Assembly (NCBI GenBank): GCA_036005845.1
Contig: DASYQD010000124.1
Location: 116,669-180,668 of the forward strand
Origin: DASYQD01 sp036005845
Lineage (GTDB): Bacteria; Acidobacteriota; Thermoanaerobaculia; Multivoradales; JAIOJS01
Direction: 5' to 3'
DNA length: 64,000 nucleotides
Each line of letters begins with the position of its first letter. The first letter of the stretch is position 1. Positions 35,500 to 44,168 of this stretch are shown piece after piece. A program made the translations under genes and the position numbers. Under the pieces are notes generated by a model. It was not told where the DNA came from. It saw only the letters and a program-made list of their open reading frames with translations, and did not search any database.

Positions 35500-36173
35500 C
35501 GGAGCGGAGCGAGATGGAAGCGGCGCTCGAGGCGGTGCTGTTCGTGGCGCCCGAGCCGCTGTCGCGCGAGCGGCTGCTCGAGCTGTTCGACGAGGGCGAG
35601 CGCGAGCAGGCGGCCGCCGCGCTCGACGCCGTGCTCGAGCGCCACGGCGGCGGCGAGGGGCGCGGCATCATGGTGGAAGAAGTCGGCGGCGGCATCCGCC
35701 TCGTCTCGCGTCCCGAGCTGCACCCCTATCTCAAGCGCTTCTTCCAGGTCACCGGCCGCAGCCGCCTGTCGATGCCGGCGCTCGAGACGCTCGCGATCAT
35801 TGCCTACCGCCAGCCGTTGACCGGCCCCGAGATCACCGAGCTGCGCGGCGCGCAGTCGACGACGGTGATCAAGACGCTGCTGGAGCGGCGCATGATCCGC
35901 ATCGCCGGCCGCAAGCAGGTGGTGGGCAAGCCGTTCCTCTATGCCACCACGCGCGAGTTCCTGCTCCACTTCGGGCTCGGCAACCTCGGCGACCTGCCGC
36001 CGCTCGAGGAGATGGAGGAGCTGTTCTCGATGGAAGGCGGCGGCGAGGCGCCGCTCGTCGACCGCGAGGAGGAGCTGGCGCGCGAGAGCGCCGCGCTCGA
36101 CGACCAAGAGATCCACGAGGAGCTGCGCGAGGAAGCCGTCGAGGAGGCCGTCGCCGCGACGGAGGCCGACTAG
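35496..36173 (+). CDS. scpB: Segregation and condensation protein B
   Basis: 225 residues. ScpB dimers bind ScpA and regulate SMC. Two winged helices are seen; the conserved core ALETLAIIAYRQPLTGPEI (about residues 90-108) and GRKQVVGKPFLYATTREFL (about 137-155) are diagnostic. The C-terminal 40 residues are strongly acidic. The ATG overlaps the scpA stop, and the stop directly abuts the rluB start. Confidence 0.94.
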   Translation: MTERSEMEAALEAVLFVAPEPLSRERLLELFDEGEREQAAAALDAVLERHGGGEGRGIMVEEVGGGIRLVSRPELHPYLKRFFQVTGRSRLSMPALETLAIIAYRQPLTGPEITELRGAQSTTVIKTLLERRMIRIAGRKQVVGKPFLYATTREFLLHFGLGNLGDLPPLEEMEELFSMEGGGEAPLVDREEELARESAALDDQEIHEELREEAVEEAVAATEAD

Positions 36174-37082
36174 ATGGCTCCGGAGCGCCTGCAGAAGATC
36201 CTCGCTCGCGCCGGCATCGCCTCGCGCCGCAAGGCCGAGGAGCTGATCGCCGGCGGCCTGGTCACCGTCAACGGCCAGGTGGCGTCGCTGGGCGACAAGG
36301 CCGACGCGGCGGTCGACGCCGTGAAGGTCGAGGGGCGCCGCGTGCCGCCGCCGGTGCCGCAGCGCTACGTGCTGCTCAACAAGCCGCCGGGCTACGTCAG
36401 CACCGTGTCGGACCCCGAGGGGCGGCCGACGGTGATCGACCTGGTGCCGCCGGCGCTGCGCAAGGCGCTGGTGCCGGTTGGGAGGCTCGACTTCCAGAGC
36501 GAAGGTCTGCTGCTGCTCACCACCGATGGCGAATGGGCGCAGCGCATCGCCCACCCCCGCTACGGCTGCGCCAAGACCTACGAGGCGAAGGTCAAGGGGA
36601 TGCCGGAGGAGCGCGACATCGAGCGCCTGCGCCGCGGCATGTGGATCGAAGGACAACGCACGCTGCCGGCGGAGGTGCGGCTGCTGCGCACGACGGGTCG
36701 CGGCCGCGAGACCGGCAACAGTTGGTGGGAGGTGGTGCTCCGCCAGGGCCGCTCGCGGCAGATCCGCGAGATGTTCTTCCGCATCGGCAACGGCGTGCTG
36801 AAGCTGCATCGCGTCGCCATCGGGCCGCTGCGCGATGCCGAGCTGCCATCGGGCGCCTACCGCGAGCTCGACCCGGCGGAGGTCGAGCAGCTGCGCAAGG
36901 CCGGCCGCACCAGCGCGCGGTTTCAGGGGCGCAGGCCAGCCGATGCGCAAGCCGCGCCGGCGGAGCAGCGCACGGACCCGCGCGGCCGCGCACCGCGACC
37001 GTCGGTGCCTTCGGGCCGTCCGCCACGACGCCGCGCCGGCGCGCAGCGACGGCCCGGTGCGAAGCAGCGAGAGCGGCGGTGA
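36174..37082 (+). CDS. rluB: 23S rRNA pseudouridine synthase, RluB/RsuA family
   Basis: 302 residues. The S4 RNA-binding domain is ERLQKILARAGIASRRKAEE (residues 3-22). The catalytic Asp is in PVGRLDFQSEGLLLLT (about 100-115). The family makes pseudouridine at 23S position 2605 (RluB) or 16S 516 (RsuA); the position next to scpB favours RluB. The last 60 residues are Arg/Pro-rich and probably bind rRNA non-specifically. The ATG follows the scpB stop with no gap. Confidence 0.9.
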   Translation: MAPERLQKILARAGIASRRKAEELIAGGLVTVNGQVASLGDKADAAVDAVKVEGRRVPPPVPQRYVLLNKPPGYVSTVSDPEGRPTVIDLVPPALRKALVPVGRLDFQSEGLLLLTTDGEWAQRIAHPRYGCAKTYEAKVKGMPEERDIERLRRGMWIEGQRTLPAEVRLLRTTGRGRETGNSWWEVVLRQGRSRQIREMFFRIGNGVLKLHRVAIGPLRDAELPSGAYRELDPAEVEQLRKAGRTSARFQGRRPADAQAAPAEQRTDPRGRAPRPSVPSGRPPRRRAGAQRRPGAKQRERR

Positions 37083-37804
37083 GCGCCGAGCGCCCGCGGC
37101 ATCCCGTCGCGCCGTTGGTGGTGGCCATCGACGGCCCGGCGGGAGTGGGGAAGAGCACCGTGGCGCGCGGTCTCGCGCGCGAGCTCGGATTGCCCTACCT
37201 CGACACCGGCGCCATGTACCGCGCGCTCGGCTGGAAGGCGTTGCGCGACGGCGTCGCGCACGAAGACCACGACGCGGTGGCGAGGCTCGCGGCCGCGACC
37301 GATCTCGACCTGCGGCCCCGCGCGGACGGCGGCGTCGACGTGCGCCTCGACGGCGCGCCGGTGGAGCCGCATATCCGCGCGCCCGAGGTGGGCGAGATGG
37401 CGTCGCGCCTCGCCGCCCAGCCGGCAGTACGCGCGCGCCTCGTCGAGCTGCAGCGCGCCTTCGGCGGCACCCACGGCGCGGTGATGGAAGGGCGCGACAT
37501 CGGCACCGTCGTCTTCCCGCAGACGCCGTTCAAGTTCTTCCTCGACGCGCGCCCGCCGGTGCGGGTGCGGCGCCGCATCGACCAGCTCCGCGCCGCCGGA
37601 CGCGAGGCGAGCGACGCCGAGGTCGGGGAGGAGCTCCACCGCCGCGACCGCCGCGACCGCGAGCGCGCCCACTCACCGCTCGCCTGGGACCCCAGCTACG
37701 AGCGCGTCGACACGTCCGACATGACGCTCGACGAGGTGGTAACGCACCTCGCCGCGGCCGTCGCGGCGCGCGCGGCGGTGAGGCAGGGCGGCGAGCGGGG
37801 CTAG
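37079..37804 (+). CDS. cmk: Cytidylate kinase
   Basis: 241 residues from a GTG start overlapping rluB by 4 bases. It phosphorylates CMP and dCMP. Walker A is AIDGPAGVGKSTVARGLA (about residues 16-33), YLDTGAMYRALGWKAL binds CMP, GRDIGTVVFP is the conserved loop, and the LID contains RRDRRDRERAHSPL. Cmk-rpsA adjacency seen in many bacteria is broken here by three minus-strand genes, with rpsA 3 kb further on. Confidence 0.94.
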   Translation: MSAERPRHPVAPLVVAIDGPAGVGKSTVARGLARELGLPYLDTGAMYRALGWKALRDGVAHEDHDAVARLAAATDLDLRPRADGGVDVRLDGAPVEPHIRAPEVGEMASRLAAQPAVRARLVELQRAFGGTHGAVMEGRDIGTVVFPQTPFKFFLDARPPVRVRRRIDQLRAAGREASDAEVGEELHRRDRRDRERAHSPLAWDPSYERVDTSDMTLDEVVTHLAAAVAARAAVRQGGERG

Positions 37805-37845
37805 CTCCTTCGGAGGTCTTCAGCGGCCGCTCGCCGCACCGTACG

Positions 37846-38412
37846 TCAGGGTTCGGTGGCGTTCTCGGCGGTGGAGTTGCCACCACCACCGCCGCTGAGC
37901 CGGATCTGCCCGCGGATCTCGCCGCCGGGGAACGCCTCGCTGTGGGCGTTGACGTAAGCGGCGTCGTTGCGCATCGCCTCGATCACTTCCGACAGCGAGC
38001 CGGCCGGCACGCCCTGCGCGTTGACGGCGAGCACGTTGGCGGCGGTGATGGTGCCGCTGATGGTCACCGTGCTGCCGGGGCCCGGGCAGGCCTGGGTCCC
38101 GACCGGCCCGTTGCCGAGGTTGCTGCAGAGGAAGATGGTGATGCCGCCGTTGACCCCTTTCTGGGCGATGTGGATGTGCGACTGCGTCCACGTGCCCTCG
38201 AAGTTGGTGAGGGTGAGCGTGTACGTCAGCTCGGTCTTGGCGCCGTTGAGCGTGCCTTCGAAGTGGCCGCGCGCCGGCGGCACCGAGATGGCCGGCACCT
38301 CCTCGTAGCTCTTGAGGTCGGCGCGGACGTGGGTGGCGGCGAAGCCGGGGGCGGCGACGGCGGCGAGGCCGAGGCCTGCGAGCAGGGACGGGAACCATCG
38401 CGAGTGCTTCAT
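37846..38412 (-). CDS. Secreted CHRD-domain protein
   Basis: 188 residues with a signal peptide (KHSRWFPSLLAGLGLAAVAAPGFA-A, residues 2-26 described by its ends MKHSRW and GFAA). The CHRD domain follows: LKSYEEVPAISVPPARGHFEG, HIHIAQKGVNGGITIFLC and AFPGGEIRGQI, each a family hallmark; the first covers residues about 33-53. CHRD domains occur in chordin and in many exported bacterial proteins of unknown role. AGGAGG precedes the ATG. It ends with a Gly/Asn-rich tail. Confidence 0.87.
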   Translation of the reverse strand: MKHSRWFPSLLAGLGLAAVAAPGFAATHVRADLKSYEEVPAISVPPARGHFEGTLNGAKTELTYTLTLTNFEGTWTQSHIHIAQKGVNGGITIFLCSNLGNGPVGTQACPGPGSTVTISGTITAANVLAVNAQGVPAGSLSEVIEAMRNDAAYVNAHSEAFPGGEIRGQIRLSGGGGGNSTAENATEP

Positions 38413-38492
38413 GGGCGAATCCTCCTCTCGTGCGTGGGTACACCGAGGGAGGGCGCCGGGTTCAAGAACAGTGCCCGGGGCGACGCTGGCGG

Positions 38493-39578
38493 TTACCGCG
38501 CCAGCAGCCGGCCCCAGTGCTTGCTGCCGAGCTTGCGGACGGTGGCGATGCGCTCCTCGGCGACGTGGTCGGCGGCGACGGCGGTGGTGATGCTCTCGCG
38601 CTTGGCGGTCTCGAAGACGCGCGTCAGGTTGAGGTAGATGCCGCGCGTCATGCGCAGGGCGCGCTCGCGGTTGTAGCCGCCGAGCAGCTCGTTGTAGACG
38701 TTGATCAGGCCGCCGGCGTTGATGACGAAGTCGGGCGCGTAGAGGATGCCGCGCTCCTCGAGCAGCTTGCTGTCGCGGACGTCGTCGGCGAGCTGGTTGT
38801 TGGCGGCGCCGGCGACGATCTGGCACTTGAGGCGCGGGATCGTCTGCTCGTTGAGGACGGCGCCGAGCGCGCAGGGCGCGAAGATGTCGCACTCGACGTC
38901 GAAGATCTGATCGGGCGGCACGATCTCGACGCCGAGCTGCCGCGCCTGCTCGCGCGCGTCCTCGTCGATGTCGCAGCCGAAGACCTTGGCGCCTTCCTGC
39001 ACCAGATAACCGGTGAGGTGATGGCCGACGCTGCCGAGTCCCTGCACCGCCACCGAGCGGCCGCGCAGCTCGCCGGCGGCTAGGCGCCACTTGGCGGCGG
39101 CCTTGATCCCCTGCAGCGTGCCGTACGCCGTCACCGGCGACGGGTCGCCGCTGCCGCCGTGCGACGGCGAGACGCCGGTGCACCAGCGCGTCTCGCTGAA
39201 GATGAGCTCCATGTCCTCCATGTCGGTGCCGACGTCCTCGGCGGTGATGTAGAGGCCGCCGAGCGAATCGACGAAGCGGCCGAAGGCCCGGAAGAGCGCC
39301 TCGGACTTCTGCTTCTTGGAGTCGCCGATGATCACCGCCTTGCCGCCGCCGAGGTTGAGGCCGGCCGCGGCGGCCTTGTAGGTCATGCCGCGCGAGAGGC
39401 GCAGCACGTCGGTGACCGCCTCCTCCTCGCTGCCGTAGTTCCACATCCGCACGCCGCCGAGGCCGGGGCCGAGCACCGTCGAGTGCACGGCGATGATCGC
39501 CTTGAGCCCCACCTCCGGGTTCGAGCAGATCAACACCCGCTCGTGACCCATCTTCGCCACCTGCTCGAACATGGCCAT
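38493..39578 (-). CDS. Leucine dehydrogenase (Glu/Leu/Phe/Val dehydrogenase family)
   Basis: 361 residues, the normal length. NAD-dependent oxidative deamination of branched-chain amino acids to 2-oxo acids. The glycine-rich substrate loop with the catalytic Lys is AGLNLGGGKAVI (about residues 72-83), the Asp is in ITAEDVGTDM, and the Rossmann motif is VAVQGLGSVGHHL (about 173-185). AAGGAG stands 5 nt before the ATG at 39578; a second ATG two codons later is less well placed. It is downstream of queG on the same strand. Confidence 0.92.
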   Translation of the reverse strand: MAMFEQVAKMGHERVLICSNPEVGLKAIIAVHSTVLGPGLGGVRMWNYGSEEEAVTDVLRLSRGMTYKAAAAGLNLGGGKAVIIGDSKKQKSEALFRAFGRFVDSLGGLYITAEDVGTDMEDMELIFSETRWCTGVSPSHGGSGDPSPVTAYGTLQGIKAAAKWRLAAGELRGRSVAVQGLGSVGHHLTGYLVQEGAKVFGCDIDEDAREQARQLGVEIVPPDQIFDVECDIFAPCALGAVLNEQTIPRLKCQIVAGAANNQLADDVRDSKLLEERGILYAPDFVINAGGLINVYNELLGGYNRERALRMTRGIYLNLTRVFETAKRESITTAVAADHVAEERIATVRKLGSKHWGRLLAR

Positions 39579-39657
39579 TCCGGCTCCTTGCTTGCGTTTC
39601 GGGGGGTGCCGCGAATGCGGGAACTGGCCGCTGAAGATGCGGCAAATGCGGCGGCGG

Positions 39658-40623
39658 CTAGTCTACAGGAACCCGCTCGCCACGATTCTTCATCGCCGCC
39701 GCCGCGTTGCGCTGCAGGCCCTCCAGCCGCGCGCGCTTCATCGCGCTGCCGCGGAAGCGCTCGACGTACTCGTCACGCGACATCGACAGCAGGCCGGCGA
39801 GGTCGAGCTCGCGACGCTCGGGAGGCAGCCGCAGCTCGGGGTGGTCGGCCGGCGGTAGCGCGTGGCGGCGGCGGTTCCACGGGCAGACCTCCTGGCAGAC
39901 GTCGCAGCCGAAGACCCAGTCGCCGACCATGGCGGCGGCCTCGGCGTCGAAGGCGCCGCGGTGCTCGATCGTCCAGTAGCTGATGCAGCGGTTGCTGTCG
40001 AGGCGGAAGGGCTCGACGAGCGCGCCGGTGGGGCAGGCGTCGAGGCAGAGCGTGCAGCCGCCGCAGAGCTCCGCCAGTGGCTCGCTCGGTGCGAGATCGA
40101 GCGTGGTGAAGAGCTCGCCGAGCAGGAACCAGGAGCCCATCTCGCGGTCGAGCAGCATGGTGTTCTTGCCGACGACGCCGATGCCGGCGCGGGCCGCCAG
40201 CTCGCGCTCGAGCACCGGTCCGGTGTCGACGTAACGCCGCGTGCGCGCGCCGGGGAACGCCGCCTCGACGCGCGCCGCCACGACGTCGAGCCGTGCCTCC
40301 ATCAGCGGGTGATAGTCGCGGCCGCGCGCATAGCGCGCCACCCGCGGCCAGAGATCGCCGCTCGGCTCGTCCTCGTCGACCAGCGGCGCGTAACGCAGCG
40401 CCACGCACAACACGCTACGCGCGCCGTCGAAGATCGTCGCCGGCTGCAGCCGCGCCTCGACGCGCCGCTCCAAGTAGCTCATGCCCGCGTGCGCGCCGCG
40501 CGCGAGCCAGCGCACGAACGCCTCGCCGTGCGCGAGCGGCTCGAGCGTGGCGATTCCGGCGCGGTCGAAGCCGGCCTCGAGCGCCCACTCTTCGAGCTGC
40601 GCCGCGGCGAGTCGCGCGTCCAT
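39658..40623 (-). CDS. queG: Epoxyqueuosine reductase
   Basis: 321 residues. Cobalamin- and Fe-S-dependent last step of queuosine synthesis on tRNA. The N-terminal region includes GARSVLCVALRYAP and GIGVVGKNTMLL; two 4Fe-4S cluster motifs are CGGCTLCLDACP (about residues 187-198) and CDVCQEVCPWN (about 240-250). The start is taken at ATG 40623 because TACAAT at 40632-40637 ends exactly 8 nt upstream; a GTG one codon earlier is also open. No HEAT-repeat C-terminal extension is present. Confidence 0.94.
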   Translation of the reverse strand: MDARLAAAQLEEWALEAGFDRAGIATLEPLAHGEAFVRWLARGAHAGMSYLERRVEARLQPATIFDGARSVLCVALRYAPLVDEDEPSGDLWPRVARYARGRDYHPLMEARLDVVAARVEAAFPGARTRRYVDTGPVLERELAARAGIGVVGKNTMLLDREMGSWFLLGELFTTLDLAPSEPLAELCGGCTLCLDACPTGALVEPFRLDSNRCISYWTIEHRGAFDAEAAAMVGDWVFGCDVCQEVCPWNRRRHALPPADHPELRLPPERRELDLAGLLSMSRDEYVERFRGSAMKRARLEGLQRNAAAAMKNRGERVPVD

Positions 40624-40631
40624 CACCGGCG

Positions 40632-40637
40632 ATTGTA
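40632..40637 (-). promoter_or_regulatory. -10 element of queG, 8 nt before the ATG
   Basis: TACAAT on the minus strand (5 of 6 consensus), no Shine-Dalgarno in the 8-nt gap. It lies in the shared upstream region with rpsA. Confidence 0.55.
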
Positions 40638-40689
40638 GAGACGCTCGCTCGCCTCACGCCGACGAGCGTGACGACGCGCGCGCATCGCG

Positions 40690-40718
40690 TTGACTCGCCA
40701 TCCCTGCCCACCTATACT
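40690..40718 (+). promoter_or_regulatory. Sigma-70 promoter of rpsA
   Basis: TTGACT at 40690-40695 and TATACT at 40713-40718 are separated by exactly 17 bases and each match 5 of 6 consensus bases. The predicted transcript has a leader of about 95 nt before the rpsA ATG, long enough for autoregulation by S1. It is the strongest promoter seen in the window. Confidence 0.85.
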
Positions 40719-40820
40719 CCAAAACCCCGAGTCCGCAAGACTTAGCGAAGACTCGCGCTTCCCCCGCCAAATCACCATGGCATCAGGGAAGAATCCACGC
40801 CCCAGGAGGTAGAGCTACGT

Positions 40821-42674
40821 ATGGCTTCGACTGAGGAGAAAGACCGCCGAATCCCTGCGCCCGCGATGGGCGGCGAGGGGGCTGGCGGCGAGGCCGACAT
40901 GTCCTACGAGGACCTGCTCGGCATGTACGAAGAGAGCCTCAAGAACCTTTCCGAGGGCGAGGTGGTGACCGGACGCGTCATCGACGTGACCAACAACAAC
41001 GTCATCGTCGACGTCGGATACAAGTCGGAAGGCCTCATCGCGTTGGAGGAGTTCGTCGGCCGCGACGGGCAGATCAAGGTCAAGATCGGCGACCACGTCG
41101 ACGTGCTGCTGGAGAGCACCGAGGACCAGGAAGGCCACATCCTGCTCTCCAAGACCAAGGCCGACCGCATGAAGGTGTGGGAGCAGATCGAGGCCGCCTA
41201 CCGCGACGGCAAGCCGATCGAGGGCCGCGTCATCGACCGCATCAAGGGCGGCCTGACGGTGGACGTCGGCGTTCGCGCCTTCCTCCCCGGCAGCCTCGCC
41301 GACATCAAGCCGATCAAGAACCTGGAGTCGCTCAAGAACAAGGCGTTCGACTTCAAGGTGATCAGCCTCGACCGCCGGCGCAACAACATCGTGCTGTCGC
41401 GCAAGGCGGTGCTGGAGAAGGAGCTCGAGCACAAGAAGGCCGAGACCATCCAGCTCTTGCAGGAAGGCGCCCGCCTCGGCGGCGTGGTCAAGAACATCAC
41501 CGACTACGGCGTCTTCATCGACCTCGGCGGCATCGACGGCCTGCTGCACATCACCGACATCTCCTGGGGGCGGGTCAACCACCCCTCCGAGCACTTCGGC
41601 GTCGGCGAGGAGGTCGAGGTCGTCGTCCTCAAGTTCGATCCCGACACCGAGCGCGTGTCGCTGGGCTACAAGCAGAAGACCGAGGACCCCTGGACGCTGG
41701 TCGACAAGCGCTACCCGGTGGGCTCGCGCGTCAAAGGCAAGGTGGTATCGATCGTCGACTACGGCGCTTTCGTCGAGCTCGAAGAGGGGGTCGAGGGCCT
41801 CATCCACGTCAGTGAGATGTCGTGGACCAAGAAGGTCGTCAACCCCGCCAAGGTGCTCGAGGTCGGCCAGGAGGTCGAGGCGATCGTCTCCGAGCTCGAC
41901 ATGGACCAGCGGCGCATCAGCCTGTCGCTGCGGCAGACCGAGCGCAATCCGTGGGAGGAGCTCGGCGAGTCGCATCCGGTGGGTGCCATCATCGAGGGCA
42001 AGGTGCGCAACATCACCGACTTCGGCGCCTTCGTCGAGATCACCGAGGGCATCGACGGCCTGATCCACGTCTCCGACATGAGCTGGACCAAGCGCGTCAA
42101 GCACCCCAACGAGGTGCTGCGCAAGGGCGACGTGGTGAAGGCGCGCATCACCAACATCGACGTGCCCAACCAGCGCGTCTCGCTGTCGATCAAGGAGTTC
42201 CTGCACGACGAGTGGGACTCCTTCGTCGCCGACCACCGCGTCGGCGACACGCTCGAAGGCAAGGTCGTCAACGTCACCGACTTCGGCCTCTTCATCGACA
42301 TCTACAACGGTCTCGAGGGGCTGGCGCACGTGAGCGAGATCGACGTGCCTTCGGGCGCCCGGCTCGAGGACCACTTCCGCGCCGGCGACTGGGTGCGCGC
42401 GCGCATCCTGCGCATCGAGGACGCCGAGCGCAAGGTCGGCCTCACCATGCGCGGCGTCTCGCAGCCTTCTAGCGACGAGGTCGCCGAGCTCGAGGCGGCG
42501 CAGAGCGAGCGCAAGAAGGAGGCCGCCGCCGTGCGCGAGGCCGCCGTCGTACGCGCCGCCGAGGAGGATGAGCGCCCGCGCCGCGGCCACCAGGACGGCG
42601 AGGAGGGCGACGCCGAGGAGGGCGAGGAGGAGGCGGTCGCGGAGCTGGTCGGTGAAGAGGGCGAGGAGAGGTGA
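40821..42674 (+). CDS. rpsA: 30S ribosomal protein S1
   Basis: 617 residues with six S1 repeats, beginning at about residues 46, 130, 216, 302, 389 and 475 (GEVVTGRVIDVT, KPIEGRVIDRI, ARLGGVVKNITDYG, SRVKGKVVSIVDYG, AIIEGKVRNITDFG, DTLEGKVVNVTDFG). S1 binds mRNA and promotes initiation on weakly translated messages. The last 60 residues are highly acidic. AGGAGGT is 10 nt before the ATG. The stop overlaps or nearly abuts the downstream IHF-like gene. Confidence 0.96.
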   Translation: MASTEEKDRRIPAPAMGGEGAGGEADMSYEDLLGMYEESLKNLSEGEVVTGRVIDVTNNNVIVDVGYKSEGLIALEEFVGRDGQIKVKIGDHVDVLLESTEDQEGHILLSKTKADRMKVWEQIEAAYRDGKPIEGRVIDRIKGGLTVDVGVRAFLPGSLADIKPIKNLESLKNKAFDFKVISLDRRRNNIVLSRKAVLEKELEHKKAETIQLLQEGARLGGVVKNITDYGVFIDLGGIDGLLHITDISWGRVNHPSEHFGVGEEVEVVVLKFDPDTERVSLGYKQKTEDPWTLVDKRYPVGSRVKGKVVSIVDYGAFVELEEGVEGLIHVSEMSWTKKVVNPAKVLEVGQEVEAIVSELDMDQRRISLSLRQTERNPWEELGESHPVGAIIEGKVRNITDFGAFVEITEGIDGLIHVSDMSWTKRVKHPNEVLRKGDVVKARITNIDVPNQRVSLSIKEFLHDEWDSFVADHRVGDTLEGKVVNVTDFGLFIDIYNGLEGLAHVSEIDVPSGARLEDHFRAGDWVRARILRIEDAERKVGLTMRGVSQPSSDEVAELEAAQSERKKEAAAVREAAVVRAAEEDERPRRGHQDGEEGDAEEGEEEAVAELVGEEGEER

Positions 42675-42703
42675 TCGTGGAGGATGACGAGGTGAGGGGC
42701 GGC

Positions 42704-42982
42704 ATGACGAAGGCCGAGCTGGTGGAGGAGGTCTCCGAGAAGACCGGGCTGCCGAAGAAGCAGGCGGAGATCGTCGTCAACACCGTCTTCGAGAGCATCG
42801 TCGAGACGCTGAAGACGGGCGAGAAGATCGAGCTGCGCGGCTTCGGCAGCTTCCGCATCCGCCAGCGCGACTCGCGGATGGGACGCAACCCGAAGACCGG
42901 CGAGAAGGTCGACGTGCCCGCCAAGCGCATCCCCTACTTCAAGCCCGGCAAGGAGCTGCGCGAGCTGCTCAACCAGGAGTAG
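42704..42982 (+). CDS. IHF/HU-family DNA-binding protein
   Basis: 92 residues starting MTKAELVEEVSEKTGLPKK. The signature GRNPKTGEKV (about residues 58-67) and RGFGSFRIRQR are present. GAGGGG stands 4-6 nt before ATG 42704, and this start matches IHF-alpha homologues. An in-frame GTG at 42671, in a GTGA overlap with rpsA, would add 11 residues and is a real alternative. Linkage to rpsA is also seen for IHF-beta in proteobacteria. Confidence 0.9.
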   Translation: MTKAELVEEVSEKTGLPKKQAEIVVNTVFESIVETLKTGEKIELRGFGSFRIRQRDSRMGRNPKTGEKVDVPAKRIPYFKPGKELRELLNQE

Positions 42983-43005
42983 GCGTACCTGCAGGGTCCA
43001 GAAGG

Positions 43006-43515
43006 ATGGAAGTCCTGTTCACCCCGTGGAGGTTCGCCTACGTCGAAGGTGCGCGGGAGAGCGACACGGGCTGCTTCTTCTGTGACGCCGCGGCGGCGCC
43101 CGACGACCCGGAGCGGCTGGTGGTGCACGCCGCGAGTCACCACCTCGTGCTGCTCAACCGCCATCCCTACAGCAACGGCCACCTGATGGTGGCGCCGCGC
43201 CAGCACCTGGCGTCGCCGCACGACGCCTCGCCGGCGGCGCAGGCGGAGGTGTGGCCCTTGCTGCTGCTCTGCCAGCGCGTGCTCGGCGCCGCCTACCGCC
43301 CCAACGGCATGAACCTGGGGATGAACCTCGGCAAGGTGGCGGGAGCTGGGGTGCCGGACCATTACCATGTGCACCTGGTGCCGCGCTGGGAGGGAGACAC
43401 CAATTTCATGACCGCGATCGCCGACACCCGCCTCGTCCCCGAGGATCTGCTGCAGACCCGCGAGCGCCTGCGGCCGCTGTTCGCGCAACTCGCGGTGGCG
43501 GAGGCGGCGAGTTGA
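43006..43515 (+). CDS. HIT-family hydrolase/phosphorylase
   Basis: 169 residues. The histidine triad is DHYHVHLVPRW (about residues 117-127), followed by GDTNFMTAI, a pattern of Ap4A-phosphorylase-like HIT proteins. CFFC near residue 24 could be a zinc site together with later His. It probably cleaves a nucleoside polyphosphate such as Ap4A. It heads the run that leads into lpxB and msbA and overlaps the next gene by TTGA. Confidence 0.87.
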   Translation: MEVLFTPWRFAYVEGARESDTGCFFCDAAAAPDDPERLVVHAASHHLVLLNRHPYSNGHLMVAPRQHLASPHDASPAAQAEVWPLLLLCQRVLGAAYRPNGMNLGMNLGKVAGAGVPDHYHVHLVPRWEGDTNFMTAIADTRLVPEDLLQTRERLRPLFAQLAVAEAAS

Positions 43516-43967
43516 CCACGCCCATCCGTTCGCCGGAGACGACGCGGCCAGAGACGCCGGCGGCGAAGGCCGCGGCCGCCGCCGCCGTCGATGCCGCGGC
43601 GGGCCGGCGCGGCGCGCTGGCAGCGGTGCTCGCCGTCGTCTTCCCCGGCCTCGGCCACCTCTACCTCGGGCGCAAAGCGCGGGCGGCGCTCTTCGCCGTC
43701 ATCGTTCTCGTCGCGGTGGTGCTGGGCGCCAAGCTCGACGGCAACCTCTACACGCCGATGCAAGGCCACCCGCTGACCTACCTCGCCACGCTCGGCTCCA
43801 TGGGCATGGGGCTGCCGTACTTCCTGCTGCTCTATCCGTTGCATTACGCCGGCGACGTGACGGCGCAGGGCTACGACTACGGCACGGCGTTCCTGCTCTC
43901 GGCGGGGCTGATGAACCTGCTGCTGGTGCTCGACGCCTGGGACGTCGGTACCGGGCGCAAGGAGTAA
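43512..43967 (+). CDS. Small membrane protein of unknown function in the lpxB-msbA locus
   Basis: 151 residues from a TTG start overlapping the HIT stop by 4 bases. After an Ala/Pro-rich N-terminus there are hydrophobic segments at about 38-47, 56-73, 94-115 and 125-140. The motif VVFPGLGHLYLGRKARA (about 37-53) resembles the turn of TM2/DUF6677-like proteins (PGLGHLYLG). The function is unknown. Confidence 0.7.
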   Translation: MTTPIRSPETTRPETPAAKAAAAAAVDAAAGRRGALAAVLAVVFPGLGHLYLGRKARAALFAVIVLVAVVLGAKLDGNLYTPMQGHPLTYLATLGSMGMGLPYFLLLYPLHYAGDVTAQGYDYGTAFLLSAGLMNLLLVLDAWDVGTGRKE

Positions 43968-43976
43968 AGCACCGCG

Positions 43977-44168
43977 ATGAGCCACTTCCTGCTGATGGTC
44001 GTCTACGCATTGCTGCTGAGCGTCTTCTTCGCGGCGCTCTGGCGGCGCAACCGGCGCGAGCAGGTGGTGCTCTTCCTCCAGCTCTTCGTCGGCATGGTCG
44101 GTGGCGGCCTGCTCGTCGCCTGGCTCATGTACCCCTTCCCGTCGGGGCCGCCGGCGCCCATCCCATGA
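43977..44168 (+). CDS. Two-TM small protein of unknown function
   Basis: 63 residues. Hydrophobic helices at about 4-22 and 31-50 with a basic loop (WRRNRREQ) between, then a Pro-rich tail. The topology suggests both ends outside the cytoplasm. It lies 9 bases after the previous gene and overlaps lpxB by ATGA, which supports it being translated. No family was recognised. Confidence 0.7.
   Translation: MSHFLLMVVYALLLSVFFAALWRRNRREQVVLFLQLFVGMVGGGLLVAWLMYPFPSGPPAPIP

Noticed and set aside
37846..39645. A continuous minus frame joining the CHRD protein to upstream sequence
   Set aside because: The upstream 400 residues are a frame shadow of the leucine dehydrogenase gene. The true start has a Shine-Dalgarno and a signal peptide at 38412.
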